NCBI RefSeq assembly: GCF_002088945.1
Contig: NZ_NCSU01000016.1
Span: forward strand, 62,001-126,000
From: Henriciella pelagia
Lineage (GTDB): Bacteria; Pseudomonadota; Alphaproteobacteria; Caulobacterales; Hyphomonadaceae
Length of the DNA: 64,000 bases
Direction of reading: 5' to 3'
The translations under genes and the position numbers were made by a program. The notes under the pieces were generated by a model. The model had not been told where the DNA came from and ran no database searches. It saw nothing but the letters and a program-made list of their open reading frames with translations. The first letter of the stretch is position 1. Every line of letters starts with the position of its first letter. This document shows, piece after piece, positions 43,856-52,019 of this stretch.

Positions 43856-44566
43856 CTAGGCTTTCGCCGCGAGGAAGGTGTTGATTGTCAGCCTCGGCGC
43901 TGCATCCGGTGCGCCGATGCGCTCAGGCTGCGCGATGTCGCCCGAATGCAGCCTGTAGCCGCGATAGATCACCATGCGATTGAACCGCGCCTCAACGCCG
44001 CCAATCTTCTCGAACTGCTGGTCCGTTCCAGAAAAGTACTGTCTTTTGGGAAGCCCGTATTCTCGCACCTCTTCCTGCAGCATGCCGGTATAGGTATCAA
44101 GCCGCGACGCGTCGATCGTCTCGAACTGGCTTGCGCGGTGGCGATAGAAGCTCGTGCCGCCCTCTTCCGGCCCGCCAAGATAATGCAGCAGGGCGAGATA
44201 GCCGGGATCGGTGCTGTCAAAATGCGGCAGGCGCTGGATCGGGGTCAGGCGGTCCGGCGGCGTCGTCACGATAGAGAAATTACACTCGACAAGGTTCGCC
44301 CCGCCATCCATCCCGAACACCTCCGTCAGCACAGCCTGCAGCAGGTTCATCCGCTCGCGAAGGTAGGCCGACGGGGCTGGCGCGCGCTGGCCGGGATAGT
44401 GCTTGCCGCCCTCGCCATAGCTCGCCTCGCGCCCGCGCCTCAGCAGGGCGTCCGGGTTCAGCGAAAAATCATCGATCACCACGACCGGCTCGCCTTCGGC
44501 CCCCGGTCTGTCGAGCTGGACAACGCCGCTTTTCAGCGCCTCTTCAAGAGTGATCTTGCCGCTCAT
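43856..44566 (-). CDS. DUF6445-type protein, 2OG-Fe(II) oxygenase-like
   Basis: 236 aa, no signal peptide. The fold marks of prolyl-hydroxylase-like 2-oxoglutarate oxygenases are visible in order: LPHFDSTDPG (H115, D117), YLGGPEEGGTSFYRH, distal His in GYRLHSGD (H207), and 2OG-binding Arg in PRLTINTF (R225). I associate this family (often named DUF6445, sometimes 'Pass1-related') with halogenase/TBDR loci in Caulobacterales and xanthomonads. It diverges from halogenase 2 with 68 bases between starts. Together with the cupin_8 protein at 22650 it means each glucan locus in the window carries one non-heme iron oxygenase-like protein next to a halogenase. Substrate unknown. Confidence 0.65.
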   Translation of the reverse strand: MSGKITLEEALKSGVVQLDRPGAEGEPVVVIDDFSLNPDALLRRGREASYGEGGKHYPGQRAPAPSAYLRERMNLLQAVLTEVFGMDGGANLVECNFSIVTTPPDRLTPIQRLPHFDSTDPGYLALLHYLGGPEEGGTSFYRHRASQFETIDASRLDTYTGMLQEEVREYGLPKRQYFSGTDQQFEKIGGVEARFNRMVIYRGYRLHSGDIAQPERIGAPDAAPRLTINTFLAAKA

Positions 44567-44634
44567 ACGCCCTCGATGCTGGCCGATTCACTGCGATCTA
44601 TAGCAGGCCAGGCAGGCCCGCACACCCATTCAAC

Positions 44635-46158
44635 ATGCAGGACTTTCCCATGACTCCGGACCCGGTAAAGGACATCGTCATCGTCGGCGGCGGCTCAGCG
44701 GGCTGGATGACCGCCGCAGCGCTCGCCAATGCGACGCAGGGCGCCTGCAGGATCACCCTCATCGAGTCCGAGGAGATCGGCACGGTCGGGGTCGGCGAGG
44801 CCACCATCCCACCCGTCAAATACTTCAATTCCCGTCTCGGCATCGACGAGGCGACCTTCCTGAAAGAGACCAGCGGCACCTTCAAGCTCGGCATCCAGTT
44901 CATCGACTGGCACCGCAAGGGCGAGGCCTATTTCCACCCCTTCGGCCAGTATGGCGCAGAGTTCGATGACGTCCCCTTCTACCAGTACTGGATCCGCGAA
45001 TTTGTCGCTGGGCGCACGCGCGACCTCGACAATTACTCCATGGCCTGGGCCGCCTCTGCCGCCGGAAAATTCCAGCACCCGGCCCGCGAGAAACGCCTCA
45101 TCCAGTCGACCTTCGACTATGCCTATCATTTCGACGCGACGCTCTATGCGCGCTATCTTCGCAAATATGCCGAGGCGCGCGGCGTGCGCCGCATCGAAGG
45201 CCGGGTGACGGGCGCCGCGCAGGACAGCGAAACCGGCTTTATCCAGTCCGTCAGCATGGAGACGGGCGAGACAATAAGTGGCGACCTCTTTATCGACTGC
45301 ACGGGCTTTTTCGGCCTCCTCATTGAAAAGACACTGAAAACCGGCTTCGAGGACTGGTCACACTGGCTGCCCTGCAACCGCGCCGTCGCTGTGCCATGCA
45401 AACCGGGCGGCACGATTGATCCGTACACGAAGTCTACGGCAAAGAAAGCCGGCTGGCAGTGGCGCATTCCGCTGCAGCACCGCATCGGCAATGGCTATGT
45501 CTATTGCAGCGACCACCTCTCAGCCGAAGAGGCGGAAGCCGAACTCCTCTCCTCCATCGAGGGCGAACCGCTCGCCGAGCCGCGACACCTCCGCTTCCAG
45601 ACTGGCCGGCGCAAGCAGTTCTGGAACGCGAATGTCGTCGCCATCGGGCTATCGGCTGGCTTCATGGAACCGCTGGAATCGACCAGCCTCCACCTCATCC
45701 AGTATGGCATCATGCGCCTGCTCGCCATGTTCCCGGCAAAGGACATGTCGCCCCTGCTGCGCGATGAATACAACGCCCTCACCGCCGCCGAATATGAGCG
45801 CATCCGCGACTTCCTGATCCTGCATTACAAGGCGACCGAGCGGCGTGACGACGCCTTCTGGCGCTATTGCGCGGACATGAATATCCCCGACCGCCTGCAA
45901 TACAAGATCGACCATTTCCGCACTCACGGCATGATCGTCTCGGATGAGCGCGAACTGTTCCACAATCCGAGCTGGATTGCCGTCTATATCGGCCAGGGCG
46001 TCCACCCTGAGCGCGCACCCGCCCTCTCAGGCCTTCGCCCGTCCGTCCCGGTCGAACAACGCATGCAGCAGGTTCGCAAAGCCATGAATGATGCCGTCAC
46101 CGCCATGCCGGAGCACCGCCAATTCATCGAGACCTATTGCAAGTCGGCATTGCAATGA
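44635..46158 (+). CDS. Flavin-dependent halogenase homolog 2
   Basis: 507 aa from the ATG at 44635; an ATG at 44650 (MTPDPVKDI) is also possible. FAD motif GGGSAGWMTAAA, GVGEATIP, catalytic lysine in TFKLGIQF (K84), WxWxIP as GWQWRIPL, and EPLESTSLHLIQ with the catalytic glutamate. It is clearly paralogous to the copies at 23690 and 46134 but not a recent duplicate. The C-terminal substrate region again lacks the tryptophan-binding insert of RebH (here NPSWIAVYIGQGVHPE). The gene ends tail-to-tail with halogenase 3, overlapping by 25 bases. Expected to need FADH2 from a separate reductase, which is not encoded in the window. Confidence 0.85.
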   Translation: MQDFPMTPDPVKDIVIVGGGSAGWMTAAALANATQGACRITLIESEEIGTVGVGEATIPPVKYFNSRLGIDEATFLKETSGTFKLGIQFIDWHRKGEAYFHPFGQYGAEFDDVPFYQYWIREFVAGRTRDLDNYSMAWAASAAGKFQHPAREKRLIQSTFDYAYHFDATLYARYLRKYAEARGVRRIEGRVTGAAQDSETGFIQSVSMETGETISGDLFIDCTGFFGLLIEKTLKTGFEDWSHWLPCNRAVAVPCKPGGTIDPYTKSTAKKAGWQWRIPLQHRIGNGYVYCSDHLSAEEAEAELLSSIEGEPLAEPRHLRFQTGRRKQFWNANVVAIGLSAGFMEPLESTSLHLIQYGIMRLLAMFPAKDMSPLLRDEYNALTAAEYERIRDFLILHYKATERRDDAFWRYCADMNIPDRLQYKIDHFRTHGMIVSDERELFHNPSWIAVYIGQGVHPERAPALSGLRPSVPVEQRMQQVRKAMNDAVTAMPEHRQFIETYCKSALQ

Positions 46159-47651
46159 GCCGCTATAAAATCCGCATGCGACGGAAGTGAGCCTTCCGCC
46201 TTGGCGATGATCGCCTTGAGGTCTCGCATCATGCGCTGAAGCTGGTCGGAAGACAGTCGATCCGCCATGGCATGATAGCCCTTCGGCATCAGCCCCTGCC
46301 CGATCATGACCTGCACCCAGCTCGCCTCGCGGAACAAATCCTCGGCATCCTTCCAGAGCCGCCCGCCCGCTTCGAACAGCGCCATTTTGGCCCGCAAACT
46401 GTCGGGCACATCCATGTTCGCGCAATAGCGCCAGAACTCGGTATCGTCGCGTGCGGTGAGGTGGTAATGCAGGATCAGGAAGTCCCGCACCAGCTCATAT
46501 TCATGCGCGACCTGACGGTTATATTCCTCAATGATGGCCGGCTCGAACCCGGCTGACGGGAAGAGTTCGATCAGGCGCGACACGTTCGACTGGATGAGAT
46601 GGATCGATGTCGATTCCAGCGGCTCGAGGAAACCGCTCGACAGGCCGATGGACACGCAATTCTTCTTCCAGAACTTCTCCCGCCGCCCCGTCGTGAAGCC
46701 GAGCGGACGCGGCTCGCCAATTGCTTCAGCGTCGAGGTTTGCGAGCAGGATGTCGCTCGCCTCATCGACACTGATGAAGCTGTCGCAGAACACATGCCCA
46801 TTGCCCGTGCGATGCTGCAGCGGGATCCGCCACTGCCAGCCCGCACCATGCGCGGTTGCCTTCGTATACGGAACAAGCGGGTTCTTGCGCTGGCTGCCCA
46901 CGGCGACCGCCCTGTTACACGGCAGCCATTTCGACCAGTCCTGATACCCGACGCCGAGTGAGCCATTGATCAGCAGCCCGCGAAAGCCCGAACAGTCAAT
47001 GAAGAGATCGCCCGAAACCTGTTGCCCGCTCTCCAGACCGACCGACTTGATGAAGCCGCTTTCCCCATGGAGCGAGACATCATTGATCTTGCCTTCGATG
47101 CGCTTGACGCCTTCCTTCTCGGCATAGTGGCGCAAATAGGCCGCATAAAGCCCGGCATCGAAATGGAAGGCATAGGCAAGCCCCGTCATCGACGTATTGC
47201 CGACCCGCTCCATCCGTCCAAACTTGTTCGCATACGCCACTTTATGGTGAAGCGAATAATCCCAGAGGCTGGCATCGCTGCCCTCTGCGCGCGCTTTCAG
47301 CCAGTACTGGTGAAACGACAGGCTCGCGAGATTGATGCCTGGGTCGCCGAACGTATGCAGATAGCTGTCGCCGCGCCGTCCCCAATTGTTGAACTCGATA
47401 CCCAGCTTGAAGGTCGCGCGCGTCTTGCGCACGAAATCATCCTCATCAAGGCCGAGCACGCCGTTCAGCCGCCGGATCTGCGGAATGGTCGCCTCGCCCA
47501 CGCCGACCGTTCCGATTGCGTCGGATTCCACCAGCACGATCTCGATGGCAGACGGCAGCAGCCGCGCCATCGCCGCCGCCGTGATCCAGCCTGCGGTCCC
47601 GCCGCCGACAATCACCACCTTGCTGATCTGCTGAGCCTTCACACCGCTCAC
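46134..47651 (-). CDS. Flavin-dependent halogenase homolog 3
   Basis: 505 aa from a GTG at 47651 with AGGCGAG six bases upstream. FAD motif GGGTAGWITAAA, GVGEATIP, catalytic lysine in TFKLGIEF (K82), WxWxIP as GWQWRIPL, and EPLESTSIHLIQ. It ends CNADLQ. Convergent with halogenase 2 (ending CKSALQ), sharing 25 bases of coding sequence on opposite strands. It lies 109 bases downstream of the MalA-like receptor on the same strand and may be read from the receptor promoter; a weak GCCTG...CAGGC inverted repeat lies between. Substrate unknown, with the same missing tryptophan-binding segment as its paralogs. Confidence 0.85.
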   Translation of the reverse strand: MSGVKAQQISKVVIVGGGTAGWITAAAMARLLPSAIEIVLVESDAIGTVGVGEATIPQIRRLNGVLGLDEDDFVRKTRATFKLGIEFNNWGRRGDSYLHTFGDPGINLASLSFHQYWLKARAEGSDASLWDYSLHHKVAYANKFGRMERVGNTSMTGLAYAFHFDAGLYAAYLRHYAEKEGVKRIEGKINDVSLHGESGFIKSVGLESGQQVSGDLFIDCSGFRGLLINGSLGVGYQDWSKWLPCNRAVAVGSQRKNPLVPYTKATAHGAGWQWRIPLQHRTGNGHVFCDSFISVDEASDILLANLDAEAIGEPRPLGFTTGRREKFWKKNCVSIGLSSGFLEPLESTSIHLIQSNVSRLIELFPSAGFEPAIIEEYNRQVAHEYELVRDFLILHYHLTARDDTEFWRYCANMDVPDSLRAKMALFEAGGRLWKDAEDLFREASWVQVMIGQGLMPKGYHAMADRLSSDQLQRMMRDLKAIIAKAEGSLPSHADFIAAHCNADLQ

Positions 47652-47760
47652 CCTATACTCGCCTTGCGCCTCACCAGACTACGCCTGCTCCCCCCAAACA
47701 GAAAGAGCCTGCCCTCCCTGAGGAGAACAGGCCCAGTCCGGGAGGAAACATCATCGATGT

Positions 47761-50550
47761 CTAAAAGGACTTCGACACCGTGATGTTATAGGTCGTGCCG
47801 TAGAGTTCATGACGGCTCGGGAAGGTCACACTCGAGTCGACCGTCTGGTTCTCGGTCACGAACGGTTCGTCGGTGAGATTGAAGATCTCGAAATTCACGC
47901 CGAAGCCTTCAAGCGCTCCGTGCTCCCACTCATAGCCAACCTGCAGGTCGACAATCGTCTCGTCCTGCGCCTGCGCACCGGTGAGCGACCCATCGAACAG
48001 CGGCACTTCCGACAGGAAGCCGGAACGGTGGCGAGCGCTCACCCGGGCGCGGAAGCCATGATTCTCGTAATAGACATCGCCTGACCAGACCGTGTCGGAA
48101 TAGCCCGGAATGTCGATTGCGCTGCCCGACGCATCGTCGATGCTGGCATCGGCATAGGTGTAGCTCGCATTGAAGCCAAAACCGGCCAGGTCTTCGGGCA
48201 GGTAATTGTCGAGGTTCATGCGAAGCGTCGCTTCGATACCGGTGATCGAGCCATCGGAGAAATTGTCCACGCCGTTGAGACGCGTCAGCGCCACGTCCGG
48301 ATTGGCATCGAGGAAATCACCAAGACCGCCAGACCGGATGATCTGCGTGCCATCGATCAGCGACGGATTATCCACCACCCAGTCCTCAAGTTCCTTGTGG
48401 AACAGGGCAATCGAGATCGCCGTCGTGGCGTCGAAATACTTCTCGAAGGCAAGGTCGAAACTGGTCGACTTGTAGGGCTCCAGGAACGGGTTGCCGCCGC
48501 CCAGCGCGAAGCAGGTATTGGCTGGCGTCACCGGCGCGATGACCGTGTCCGGCAGCTGGTCGGAATCGGTGTCGATACAGACCTGCGGATTGGTCGAGAG
48601 CTGCTGGTTCGCCGCCATCTGGTCGAGACGCGGACGCGTTACGGTCTGCGCAGCCGCCGCCCGGATGAAGGTGTCCGGCTTCACCTCAAAGGAGAGGTTG
48701 AGGCTCGGCAGCCAGTTCTCATAGCTATACTCGACCGTCTGCAGGAACTGGTTCGCACCGAAGTTCAGCGTGCCGTTCGATTTTTGCGTCGTGTCGACAT
48801 ATTGCAGGCCGACATTACCGCGGACCGGGACGTCGCCCAGCGCCGAGTTGATATTGGCCATCGCATAGATCGTGGTGATCTCTTCCTCGACGCGCCATTC
48901 TGTGTCGAAGGTCGCCTTCTCCACATTATAGGTGCCGTCGCGCAGGAAGGAGGACGGGTCATAGGCGATGATATCGAACCCGATATCGCCTGTATCCGTC
49001 TTGCCAACAATCTTGTTGCCAGGGATGGTGAGCGAGCCATTGACCCATGTATCGCCAGCACGAAGGAAGGACTCATTGGAGTCGAAATTTTTCTCGCGAC
49101 TGGTCAGCAACACACCGCCCGTCAGGCCGGAAATAAAGCTGTTGTCGAGATCATATTCGGCTTCGAGGCGCAGCTGGTCGAGCTCATCATCGATCTTCGG
49201 CTGCTTGATGAAGCCGACCTGGCCCCAGCCGCCCGGATCGGTCAGCAGCACTGTGCCCGGATCGGTATAGTCGAGACCATGGATGATGTTGTACGCGCCA
49301 TCATTCGGGAAGCCGAAGATCAGCGTATCGGTCGGCCCCGCTCCGGCAAAGCCAGTGCCTGCATAGGACTCGTAATCGATGTCATTGCGCTCCAGCGTCG
49401 AGCGCGAATAGTCGCCAATCAGGGTCAGCCGGTCCGTAAGCTCATAGGACGAGTTGAGGCCGAACGCCCAGATCTCGGCCGTATTGCCTTCAGTATCGGT
49501 GCGCAGGAAGGTCGTGACATCCTCATAGGCCGCCGCATCGGCAAAGCCTGAATTTCCGCCCGTGCCGACAAAGTCCGCCGTCGACCAGGATGCAATCGGC
49601 GTCTCGACACCGCGGAAGATGCCGGAATCTTCGGTGTCGGTGTAGAAGGCATCGATCGCCGTGTGCCAGCGGCTATTCGGTTCGAATTCCAGCGCGCCTG
49701 CCACCGAGGTGCGCTCGAAATCGCGCGAAACCACACCGGTGCGCGGGTTGTCGCTCGGATAGACAAGGCCCGTCGCCGGGTCGATGGAAGTCTGCCCCGA
49801 ATTGGTCTTCAGCTCGCGGGAGAAGAACTGCGTCGGGTTGGACTGCACCGTGGCAGCCAGCGACCAGCCAATCGTGCCGGCTTCATTCTGGTCGATATAC
49901 GACCCGAAGAACCGGTAGCCATCATCATCCACATCGGGATTGAGCTGGCCATTATCATTGACGCTGTACTTGGCGGAGAAGTTCAGCTTGCGTTCGGTAT
50001 AGTCCAGCGGGCGAACGGTGCGCAGGTCCACTGCGCCTGCAATACCCGTCGCCGCGAGCCGTGCATCCGGCGTCTTGTAGACCACCCCCTGCGCGACAAG
50101 TTCGGACGGGAACTGGTCAAACTCGACGCCGCGATTATTGCCGGCGGACACCACTTCGCGGCCATTCCAGAGCGCGAGGGAGAAGTCCGGGCCAAGACCG
50201 CGAATGGAAATCTGTTGCGAGCGGCCGCGCACACGCTGCGCCGTCACACCCGGAAGGCGCGCCAGCGAGTCGGCAATCGAAAGGTCAGGCAGCTTGCCAA
50301 TGTCTTCGGCGGAAATCGCCTCGACAATGGAGGTCTCATTCTTCTTGGTGTTCAGAGAGTTCTGGATCGAGCCCTTGATGCCTTTGACCGTCACGGTACC
50401 CAGCCGCGCGGTATCGTCTTCATCACCTGGCTGATCGACCGTGACCGGATCGTCAGCATCCTGCGCCATGGCGGGCGCGCTCGCGAAGAATAGTACACCC
50501 GTGGCAGCGCCCATGAGCAGGCGGCCTCGAACCGAATTCGAAATACCCAT
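47761..50550 (-). CDS. TonB-dependent receptor, MalA-like (alpha-glucan locus)
   Basis: 929 aa with a GGGAGGAAATT ribosome site before the ATG at 50550. Signal peptide ending PAMAQ, then LGTVTVKGIKGSIQNSLNTK, and plug motifs DIGKLPDLSIADSLARLPGV and IRGLGPDFSLALWNGRE. The barrel ends NITVSKSF. The plug start is of the same TonB_Xanth_Caul kind as the receptor at 19508. Caulobacter MalA, a maltodextrin receptor beside alpha-glucosidase, amylase and an MFS importer, is the best model, so maltooligosaccharide uptake is inferred. The 262-base upstream region carries a TATAAT box and LacI-like palindromes. Confidence 0.88.
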   Translation of the reverse strand: MGISNSVRGRLLMGAATGVLFFASAPAMAQDADDPVTVDQPGDEDDTARLGTVTVKGIKGSIQNSLNTKKNETSIVEAISAEDIGKLPDLSIADSLARLPGVTAQRVRGRSQQISIRGLGPDFSLALWNGREVVSAGNNRGVEFDQFPSELVAQGVVYKTPDARLAATGIAGAVDLRTVRPLDYTERKLNFSAKYSVNDNGQLNPDVDDDGYRFFGSYIDQNEAGTIGWSLAATVQSNPTQFFSRELKTNSGQTSIDPATGLVYPSDNPRTGVVSRDFERTSVAGALEFEPNSRWHTAIDAFYTDTEDSGIFRGVETPIASWSTADFVGTGGNSGFADAAAYEDVTTFLRTDTEGNTAEIWAFGLNSSYELTDRLTLIGDYSRSTLERNDIDYESYAGTGFAGAGPTDTLIFGFPNDGAYNIIHGLDYTDPGTVLLTDPGGWGQVGFIKQPKIDDELDQLRLEAEYDLDNSFISGLTGGVLLTSREKNFDSNESFLRAGDTWVNGSLTIPGNKIVGKTDTGDIGFDIIAYDPSSFLRDGTYNVEKATFDTEWRVEEEITTIYAMANINSALGDVPVRGNVGLQYVDTTQKSNGTLNFGANQFLQTVEYSYENWLPSLNLSFEVKPDTFIRAAAAQTVTRPRLDQMAANQQLSTNPQVCIDTDSDQLPDTVIAPVTPANTCFALGGGNPFLEPYKSTSFDLAFEKYFDATTAISIALFHKELEDWVVDNPSLIDGTQIIRSGGLGDFLDANPDVALTRLNGVDNFSDGSITGIEATLRMNLDNYLPEDLAGFGFNASYTYADASIDDASGSAIDIPGYSDTVWSGDVYYENHGFRARVSARHRSGFLSEVPLFDGSLTGAQAQDETIVDLQVGYEWEHGALEGFGVNFEIFNLTDEPFVTENQTVDSSVTFPSRHELYGTTYNITVSKSF

Positions 50551-50597
50551 AATTTCCTCCCTGACAGCGAGCTTATCAACGTCGCATGCCCCTCTAT

Positions 50598-50609
50598 CGC
50601 AAATTTGCG
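50598..50609. promoter_or_regulatory. Palindrome downstream of the TBDR promoter
   Basis: CGCAAATTTGCG is a perfect 12-bp palindrome, 48 bases before the receptor ATG and downstream of the TATAAT box. It resembles half-sites of LacI operators but with a spacing 2 bases shorter than the site at 37706. Confidence 0.4.
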
Positions 50610-50653
50610 CAAATGAGGCAAACCCTTTTCGAAAGGAAAATTACCACAAACCC

Positions 50654-50659
50654 ATTATA
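50654..50659 (-). promoter_or_regulatory. -10 box of MalA-like TBDR promoter
   Basis: On the minus strand GCTATAATGGG contains a perfect TATAAT, about 104 bases before the receptor ATG. The region where a -35 box should be is A-rich without a good TTGACA, as expected for an activated or regulated promoter. Confidence 0.5.
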
Positions 50660-50716
50660 GCTTTATTTTTACGTGATTTTTTGTGATTGCAAAAGCCTGA
50701 AAACCCGGATGCAGAC

Positions 50717-50732
50717 GTGCAAAATATTGCAC
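50717..50732. promoter_or_regulatory. Candidate LacI-type operator upstream of TBDR
   Basis: GTGCAAAATATTGCAC is a 16-bp palindrome imperfect only at the centre, about 58 bases upstream of the TATAAT box. It shares the TGCAAA core with 37706-37719, which fits control of the receptor by the locus LacI protein. Confidence 0.45.
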
Positions 50733-50812
50733 ATGCGAAGTAAATCTCGGCCAGAATCGCCAAAGGCCGCCAGCGCTGCCGCCGCGGCTTTTTACTTGCG
50801 ATTTCAGGATTG

Positions 50813-52012
50813 TCAGTCCGCGGCGCTCGCGTCCGTCAGGGCAAACTCGATGAGTGACTCTGCAATCTGCTCGGCCGTACAGGCGATGTTCGCCTCGGCC
50901 TCGTCATCACCAAACTCCACCGTGATCCCCGGCGCGCCAAGCGTCGCCAGGGCCCAGGATTTCGACGTCCCGCTCGTCTCATTATGTCCGAAGATCCATT
51001 CCGGCTGCGTGCAGGACGGGTCATCCAGCGTCCCCTGCAGGAATGGCAGAAGCGCTGCATCCGGCGACGCATTCTCGAAGGGCGGCGAATAGATCAGCGT
51101 GCGCCAGGTCGAATGAAAATCGAGGAAGGCCAGCACCCGCCTGCCCCCCGCTTCTCGCTCCAGATACGCTGTCAGCGCCGCGATCTCCGGCTGGGCCTGC
51201 GTGTACCAGTCGCGGTTGAGATCAACCCCACCCATATTCAGCCGCCAATGCCCATGCTCGACCCCGTCCGGATTGGCGACCGGAACCGTGATCAGGAGAT
51301 GATCGCCCCAGAAGCCGGCAGGCGCCGTCTCCAGCAGGTGCTCGACGAAAGCCTGATAACCCTTGGCACCGGTAACCTCCGGCGGATGCTGGCGCGTCAG
51401 CGCGATGATGACCGTTCCCGCATTGCTTGCGCCCTTGGTGAACGCAGAAAGCTCGCGCCCCTCCATCGACCGGCCATACACGGCCTCATCAAAACCATGC
51501 TCCACGGCCAGGGCACGCATCGAGGACAGCGCCGCCTGCACTGTCAGCAAAGGATGGCCGGCCACCACAGTCGTGCCCCGCGCCGCGTCGAAAGAGATGA
51601 CCGCCCGGTGCTCGTCTTCGCTGACTTGCGTCGCCGCACCATCAAGCTTCGACCAGGTCCCGTCCCCATCCCTCAGCCAGGGCGAATAGCGGTGCTCATA
51701 ATCCTTATAGTCGAGCGTTACTGAAGCTGGCCCAGACCGCGCGGCATCAACGGCAAAGGCATACCACGGGCTCGGATTGATCGGACCCGAGGTCGAAGTC
51801 TCCGCCATCACCGAAAGCGTAATCGCGCCATCCTCGCCGACCGTGCAGCCATGCTGCCCGCCTGACGGAAAGTCAGCCGATATCGCCAGCCCCCCGCTCT
51901 CGCACAGCACCTCGCCATACCGGAAATCGTTCGCAGGCGCGGTGACGCAGGCCGCAAGCCAGGCCGAAGCAAGGAGAGCGCCCGGCACGCCGCATTTCAG
52001 CTTGCCGGGCAT
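50813..52012 (-). CDS. M14-family zinc carboxypeptidase-like lipoprotein
   Basis: 399 aa from the ATG at 52012, 8 bases after the receptor stop; the open frame before it overlaps the receptor gene and was rejected. Lipoprotein signal with WLAAC. After an N-terminal beta-rich domain of about 150 residues comes the M14 peptidase domain: ALTRQHPPEVTG (zinc ligands HxxE), VANPDGVEHGHWRLNMGGVDLNRDW, and LDFHSTW (third ligand His). Near the end, ITVEFGDDE holds the likely catalytic Glu. Murein-peptide or substrate-peptide cleavage at the cell envelope is plausible. Last gene of the ECF sigma - FecR - STN-TBDR operon, suggesting that the receptor ligand is a peptide or peptide-containing compound. 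Confidence 0.82.
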   Translation of the reverse strand: MPGKLKCGVPGALLASAWLAACVTAPANDFRYGEVLCESGGLAISADFPSGGQHGCTVGEDGAITLSVMAETSTSGPINPSPWYAFAVDAARSGPASVTLDYKDYEHRYSPWLRDGDGTWSKLDGAATQVSEDEHRAVISFDAARGTTVVAGHPLLTVQAALSSMRALAVEHGFDEAVYGRSMEGRELSAFTKGASNAGTVIIALTRQHPPEVTGAKGYQAFVEHLLETAPAGFWGDHLLITVPVANPDGVEHGHWRLNMGGVDLNRDWYTQAQPEIAALTAYLEREAGGRRVLAFLDFHSTWRTLIYSPPFENASPDAALLPFLQGTLDDPSCTQPEWIFGHNETSGTSKSWALATLGAPGITVEFGDDEAEANIACTAEQIAESLIEFALTDASAAD

Positions 52013-52019
52013 CGCAAGC

